Positions 58,554 through 64,000 of a stretch of 64,000 nt of DNA are shown here, piece after piece (within the stretch, counting starts at the first letter, position 1; each line of letters opens with the position of its first letter). Made by a program: the position numbers and the translations under genes. This DNA comes from Helochares maculicollis (taxonomy: Eukaryota; Arthropoda; Insecta; Coleoptera; Hydrophilidae): contig JAWQRO010000017.1 of the NCBI GenBank assembly GCA_033557835.1, forward strand, positions 1 through 64,000. Reading direction: 5' to 3'. Under the pieces are notes generated by a model. That model saw only the letters and a list, made by a program, of their open reading frames with translations, was not told the origin of the DNA and ran no database searches.

Positions 58554-61500
58554 GTAAGTCATTTGTCGTTAAAATAACTTTAAACAAAACTCAAAAGCAG
58601 GGGCCAAATAGTTAACCGGCCAATTTATTTTGAAAAATTCATACAAATAATTACATGGTTCCACATACTCAAGCTGCTAATGAACCTGGAGATGCAGTTT
58701 TCGTATGCATCATCTTGAGTACGGTAACATTTGAAACAAACTGTGCTAAATACCCATATTGTCCCTATACAATTTAAATTTGCAGCAACTTTTTAAGAAA
58801 AGTCGGTTATTGTTATCGGCTGCTCAATAGGGACATTTAAATGATTCCCTTTAAGTTATAAATCGCCAAGAAGTAAAAGTAGCTATTTGTGTTTTATGTG
58901 AAGAGGGGGTGGTGTATCTCTTAATGTAGTTCGGATTGAAGTAGGTCGAAGATATTTGTGTGTTTTGTTAAAGTAAAAGAGTAAATTTAGCTCAACTTGA
59001 TCCGCAGTTCGATTTCAGTATCAGGAGTGATCTGAAGACGGCACGTGATCCAGAAATAATCACGTAAGTATTTCGGGCGTTTAAATTTCTACGTAAAAGG
59101 ATATATAGGCAATTACCATTTTCTTACACAACCAGTAATTTTTATTCGTCATCAAAACGGTCGCGTAGGCTTCATCCGCAGACAAGAGCAACTTGTATAC
59201 ATTTCAAACAAATTAGGAATCAAATAAGCCCGACCCGCGACAGGGCAGCCATCGAGTCGCCCACACGTCGTGACGTGACTAAATGTCGGCTCAAAAATTA
59301 TTGAAAATTGTTATTATTGCAAATAAACGTAAAATACGTCTTACGCTACGACTATTCCATTGTATTCTGATTTATAACGAAGCTGATACAAGGCTAAGGA
59401 ACATCTGTGTAAATTTAACTTGTAAAATAAGTTTATTAAAATAATGTTTGGATTATGCACACATTACGGAATTACAATAAGATAAAGTTTTACATTTTAT
59501 CGCTTGAAAATTGCTATGTAAACTCTGCTGATTTATTTATTGTACGGTTTGTTATTTTGAGCAGAATCTAAACGTAAAATGTTTAATCATTCGCATGTAT
59601 TTGACGGTTGCCACTTTTCTAGTTGTGAGGAGTGCAAAAATCGTACGGTTCCAGCCGTCCGTCATATGCACGAATGACCTATTACGAAATTCTATAAAAA
59701 TTCGTACTAACATAATACGGTTATTTTTGTGGTGATCGCTTCGGCACACATTTCTTACACCTAACTTTTAGAACGTAGACGAGCTTATGAAAAATCTACA
59801 ACAGGCTCACTCATACTATGCATTATGAATGTGCTATAGGAAAGAACTCCGGTTCCCAAAACCGGCTATATTTATGTTTCGGTTCGTATTTATTAAAAAG
59901 TCTAAAATTCAGGATCTGAAGTACATAGTATTATAAAAAGAATTAAATCTGCAACTCGACACCTAAATTTTCTTAGCTTGTCCAAACCCACTTTGGATGC
60001 TCAAACCTTCTTTGGCCGCATGAATCCTATCATAAGAGAAGTCATTCGTTGGGAGTTGTGAAAATCATCTTGAAGAGGCTGGCCAAATTTCCCACTGATG
60101 CCCCAGTGCCGTGTGCATAAATTCATGCTTATAGACTGAGCTTCACTAACATAACCGATTTTACGTATAAATGTGTACTCTTGGCTTCGTTATTTATTAT
60201 AGCATCTCTAGTAATAAATGCAGTCCTGGGCGCCAGATTGAGATATTCTTGTGATTACCTAAAGCAATTTAAACCTCATCAATCACAATTTGTTTTTAAA
60301 AAAGGATCAGGTGTTTTTTTTTTCAAACCAATGGCAATGCTGTGATTTGTTCTGCTGTTTTATCGAGGAGCGTCTTAGTGAAACTGTCGGTTTGATGTTT
60401 AAGGATTAAAGTGTAGGCCCCGCAGGATGATTAATTAATTAGTCCTTGTGATGCGGAGTTTTGTTTCGCTGTTCTGACATGATTGTTTCGCAAATCTCGG
60501 TGGCCTATTTATCAAGGCGACAGCGACAGACAGGAGCAGTGTCACAATCGCGTGAAGTGCCTTGCAGGACAGCTGTTCATCTTCGCACGGCACTAAAATT
60601 AGACCTGATTTCTATTTACTACATATACATATACTAGACTCGCAGATATTCTATACATTAGGTCTAGAAACAGTGGGGATGCCCATATGAAACAAATCTA
60701 TGGGATTTTTGTGATATTTATCCATTTTGTACCACTTATTGCTTCTTAATCACAGTTCGAACTAAATAATGTTTTAGTAATTGAACAATTTTATCGGATT
60801 AAAGTGTTATGACTTCTCATTTAACAAGAAAGAAGGGACAATACTTTATGTTATTTGTAACATTCATAAAACTACACAACTTAATTTTATTTTTAAATAT
60901 GTGCCTATGACATCTATTACGTTTTATTCAACACGTTTTTGTCAATTGAAGAGCAGAAAAGTTATTGTCACGGTTACAAATAATTAAATGTAGGATGTCA
61001 ACCTTTGCGTATATTGTACGAAATAAAGTATAGAAAAGCCATTTTGATCAATTTAGCCCTCTGACACTTTGAGAAGAAATAATGAAATTTTGTTTTCATA
61101 ACAAAATCGTAGATCTGTTTACTCTTTTAAGATATGTATGTTCATCAGCCTAAACTGTTTAACCAAAAAAAAATTGAAAAATGGTTCTAAGTAAACTAAT
61201 CGAAAAATACATCTATTGTATTTTCGACTAATAGGCTCAAGCCTGCTCTATTCTAATAAGTCAAACTCTTCGGTGGTCTTCTTTTAAATTATCTAGTTAG
61301 AGGAGAGCAAAATTTTCCCGTTTTCATGATATTATTATCTACTATTCTATATATTTTTCATATGTCTGCTTTTTCTTTTTTTTTTCTTCTATTTATCTTT
61401 TCTATTTCGATACTTCTTACATATTATCATATCGCTTTCATATCTTTTTTTGTGTATGTTATGTACTATCTTCATCACTTTCGCTCCACGTTAGAATTGT

Positions 61501-61925
61501 CCGTGTAATATCTGCTCTTGTTTTTGGCCATAGCGCAGTTTTGTAGATTTGCGTCTCACTGTCAGTCATGAAATATATATTTTTTTATATTAAACATTTC
61601 AGCCGCTTCGCTATTCATGCTACTGTCACCATTTGTTTCCTCAATTCTTTTAGACTACAGGTGTAGATCTTTTTGATCCCAGATCCCGAACTCTTGATGT
61701 GCTCTACTATCTCTCCATTCCCTTACAGCTTCATTCTTTTTCATTCCTATATATATTTAATCTTGTTTGCATTTATGATATACATGTTTGCTTGCTTATC
61801 AAAATTCCACAGGGGCCGCTAAAGATTGTCTTCTTTGTCAGATATGGCGTCGACAGCAGGACATAACATCTGAAAGTAGGTATCGTTCATTCTATGTCCG
61901 ATTGCCTTATCAAGTACTTCTATCT
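58554..61925. other. Presumed Limpet intron, no further LIM exon found
   Basis: I searched the plus strand for a block resembling testin LIM2 (EYT ... WH ... HFCC ... C) and found none. A 56 bp segment at 59008-59063 lies between an acceptor (tccgcag) and a gtaagt donor and contains TCAGT (59015-59019). It could be a small exon or an alternative start site. A somewhat GC-richer segment lies at 60400-60600. Confidence 0.4.
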
Positions 61926-63112
61926 AAAGTGTCCCAAAATTAACGCAAGATTTGAATTAAATAGAAAACACAGTTTTTAGTCTTTTGATTGATAATTTTT
62001 AATCTAATCATAAAGTACATAGGATAGAGTTATTTATGGAATAAAACATCAGGCATATGGCCTCCACGGCTTTGCATGTACATACGCACTCGTTTGTCGA
62101 AATTTTCCTGACCATTTTGCATAAACGTGGCTGAATTTCGTTGATGCACAGTTGATTCTCCTGCTTTAATGCACGGATGGTTGTGGGCTTGTTGACATAG
62201 ACATGTGATTTCAAATAATCCCATAAAAATAAATCTAATGGTGTTAAATTACACAATCTAGGGGACCAATTCTGGTCACCAAAACGAGAGAATACACGAT
62301 CTGGAAATGACTCATGCAGTAATTGAATTGTTCTGCGGGCTGTATGGCAGGTAGCACCCTCTTTCTGGAACCACATATTGGCTACATTAATTTCATCCAC
62401 TTTCGGCAGAAAGAACTGTGGTATCATGTCGCAATATCGAGTACCAGTAACAGTCGCTGCTTGACCAGTCTCCAAATCTTCAAAAAAATTGTCCTATTAT
62501 GCCTTCAGCCCAAAATCCACACCAAACAGTGACGCGTTGTGGATGCATGTGGGCTATCAAAACCCCAAAAGTGGCAATTTTGGCGATTTTGCTCGAAACA
62601 TCAGCATCCATTTGTTGATAATCCATTAAACGAATTCTCTTCGCTGTGCACGGTCATTAGGCTTCAGTTGTTGTGTTAATTCAATTTTAGTGAGTATACG
62701 CTGTAGAGAGCTTCTTGAGATAAGCAATTCTTGTTCATGACGACGAATTGAGGTTCCTGGATTGTCACCGACACTCACATACACTGCTTCGATATTGACA
62801 TTTGAACGGCTTCTTTTTGGACAACAGTCTCCAACAGATCCAGTCTCCCTGAATTTTTCATTTAATCTCTTCACAGTTGACGAAGTTAAAACACTATTCC
62901 GATCATATTTTGTATTCTATTTTTGAACTGCGGCCGCCAAGCTTTCATTATTTTTGAAATATTGTTCAATAAGGAAGACACGTTGTTCTATCGTATAACA
63001 TTCCGTTTTTACTAACCCAAAACTGTCAAATAGTTTCTTTAACAGGTTTGCCAAAACAAAACTGCACGAATGGCGACAAATACAACTGGCATTTATTTTG
63101 GACTTTCTGTAT
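61926..63112 (-). mobile_element. Decayed Tc1/mariner-type element
   Basis: About 1.19 kb between imperfect terminal inverted repeats (left aaagtgtcccaaaattaacgc from 61926; right, complement of about 63089-63112, acagaaagtccaaaataaat-like). Minus-strand coding remnants are at 62626-62874 and 62008-62475. This is a different lineage from the 1022-1902 mariner, with the TPLD-x-FLW signature seen in many insect genomes. Exact ends and TA duplications could not be fixed. Confidence 0.75.
62008..62874 (-). pseudogene. Broken transposase of the 61926-63112 element
   Basis: The N-terminal part (62626-62874) carries the DNA-binding region (RLNEKFRETGSVGD, then SRSSLQRILTKI). The catalytic part (62008-62475) has FQKEGATCHTARRT and CNLTPLDLFLWDYLK, then YVNKPTTIRALK. 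The Asp normally found in FQ-x-DGA is Glu here, and D-L-T-P has become N-L-T-P. The two parts are in different frames with stops between them, and the last ~40 residues are frame-shifted as well. Not functional. Confidence 0.8.
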
Positions 63113-63296
63113 AATGAGGCTAAACATGAATTGACTTAGCTAATCACCCTCCCTTATAATTTCTTAGCTAAGAAGTTTGTTGCGCATTTTCTATTTAGTT
63201 CTTGAATTATCTTAAGTAAGCTTGGTTGCGTTTTCTTTTCGGCCATTATCACGACATATGATAAACCAATGTTATAGAAGGTCTTGGTGATGTCTA

Positions 63297-64000
63297 TACA
63301 GGATGTTGCAGAATTAATACTTAACCCATATGTTATGTACGCCAATTTGACCACGGCCTGGTATTTTGTAAGTATAAATAAAAATATTGAAAATTTGGCT
63401 GATTTGGGACTCCTGGCATAATTGAAATGATGCCGATAGACTATGTTGGACTAAAGAATATTATGCAGACACAGCGACACCATTATTGCTATAAAAATAA
63501 CAGCAGCACAATCAAACACGTCGCTAGATCCTTCATAACCTCGAAATTAAATTTTGCATGAACGCAAAACCGTCTTTATCAAAGAGAAATAGAAAAAGAA
63601 CTTAAACAACCATTGATGTCAAATTTTATAGCTCCGCATTTTTTCGAATCATTTAAAATAGAACGTGACCTCGAAAAAAGATCGCTTTGTATTACTATCT
63701 TCTGCTATAAGAAAGATGATTACATCATACATCGCAAACTAACGCCACGTGTATTTTTATAAAAATACCGGCTTCACAATCAAAACAAGTCGTTGGATTC
63801 GTCAAAATCACGTAATTAAATTGTAAATTAATTAATAATTAATCGTAAAACCTTTCTTATGAAATAGAAACAGAAAAAAGAACATAAACAATCATTAAAG
63901 TCAAATTTTATTGTGCCGCGTTGCAGAAGACAGCGCCAGCCCTTTCACTTTATGTTACCATTATCCGCCGCAAGAAAGGTGATTATATCGTGCATCGCAA
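63297..64000 (+). repeat. Dispersed repeat DR1, copy c (cut by window end)
   Basis: Begins at tacaggatgttgcagaa, equivalent to tacaaggtgttgcagaa at 26311 in copy a, and follows copy a to the window edge. The two internal units start near 63491 and 63759, about 268 bp apart. It starts about 185 bp after the Tc1/mariner element ends. A short AT insertion near 63825-63845 is absent from copy a. Confidence 0.8.

Noticed and set aside
1..64000. tRNA, rRNA and CRISPR search
   Set aside because: No B-box-like GGTTCRANYCC with a matching A box, no rRNA segments and no spaced direct repeats of CRISPR type were seen by eye.

Overview
This window is eukaryotic, AT-rich (roughly one third G+C by eye) and most likely from an insect. 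The reasons are a Nopp140 gene with the two alternative C-termini described in Drosophila (True and RGG), a small secreted cystine-knot protein of the Spätzle type, a Testin/Limpet PET-LIM gene, many decayed mariner elements, and a mix of 56-130 bp introns with multi-kilobase ones. The insect order cannot be told from the sequence. No rRNA, tRNA, CRISPR or prokaryotic feature was seen. All gene models below were joined by eye from splice consensus, reading phase and family motifs; none has transcript support here.

Layout. (1) 1-3005: probable first intron or upstream DNA of Nopp140, carrying an internally deleted mariner at 1022-1902. (2) 3006-6673, plus strand: Nopp140 (NOLC1), five exons, N-terminal LisH exon not found. 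(3) 8835-13223, minus strand: a complete five-exon gene for a 238-residue secreted Spätzle-like cystine-knot ligand; its exons are short and hidden among stops. (4) 16786-23534, plus strand: SRRM1 (SRm160), seven exons, 967 residues, with a PWI domain and a long RS/KE-rich tail; intron 3 holds a GC-rich island of unknown origin. (5) 24379-24770, plus strand: apparent 5' end of an unidentified gene. (6) 26.3-37 kb: mostly gene-poor, with two copies of a new dispersed repeat (here DR1) and one mariner fossil; a third DR1 copy ends the window. (7) 37202-37741, plus strand: an ORF with a PHD-like Cys/His cluster and a coiled coil. (8) 38235-58553 and beyond, plus strand: Limpet/Testin gene, with an 18.7 kb intron, an alternative first exon at 49370-49491 and two mariner fossils; later LIM exons were not found. 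(9) 61.9-63.1 kb: another decayed Tc1/mariner copy.

Functionally the window joins a nucleolar/Cajal-body chaperone gene, a splicing coactivator gene, an extracellular ligand gene and a cytoskeletal LIM adaptor gene. They share no pathway and look like ordinary insect neighbours.

The most interesting signal is in the Nopp140 intron after 5556. Two perfect complementary pairs (12 and 13 bp) are interleaved in the order A-B-A'-B'. This is a pseudoknot topology, and its first strand begins at +3 of the 5' splice site that must choose between the RGG and True terminal exons. Further points are a polyadenylation signal just upstream of the True acceptor, alternative Limpet N-termini in matching phase, and the DR1 repeat family.
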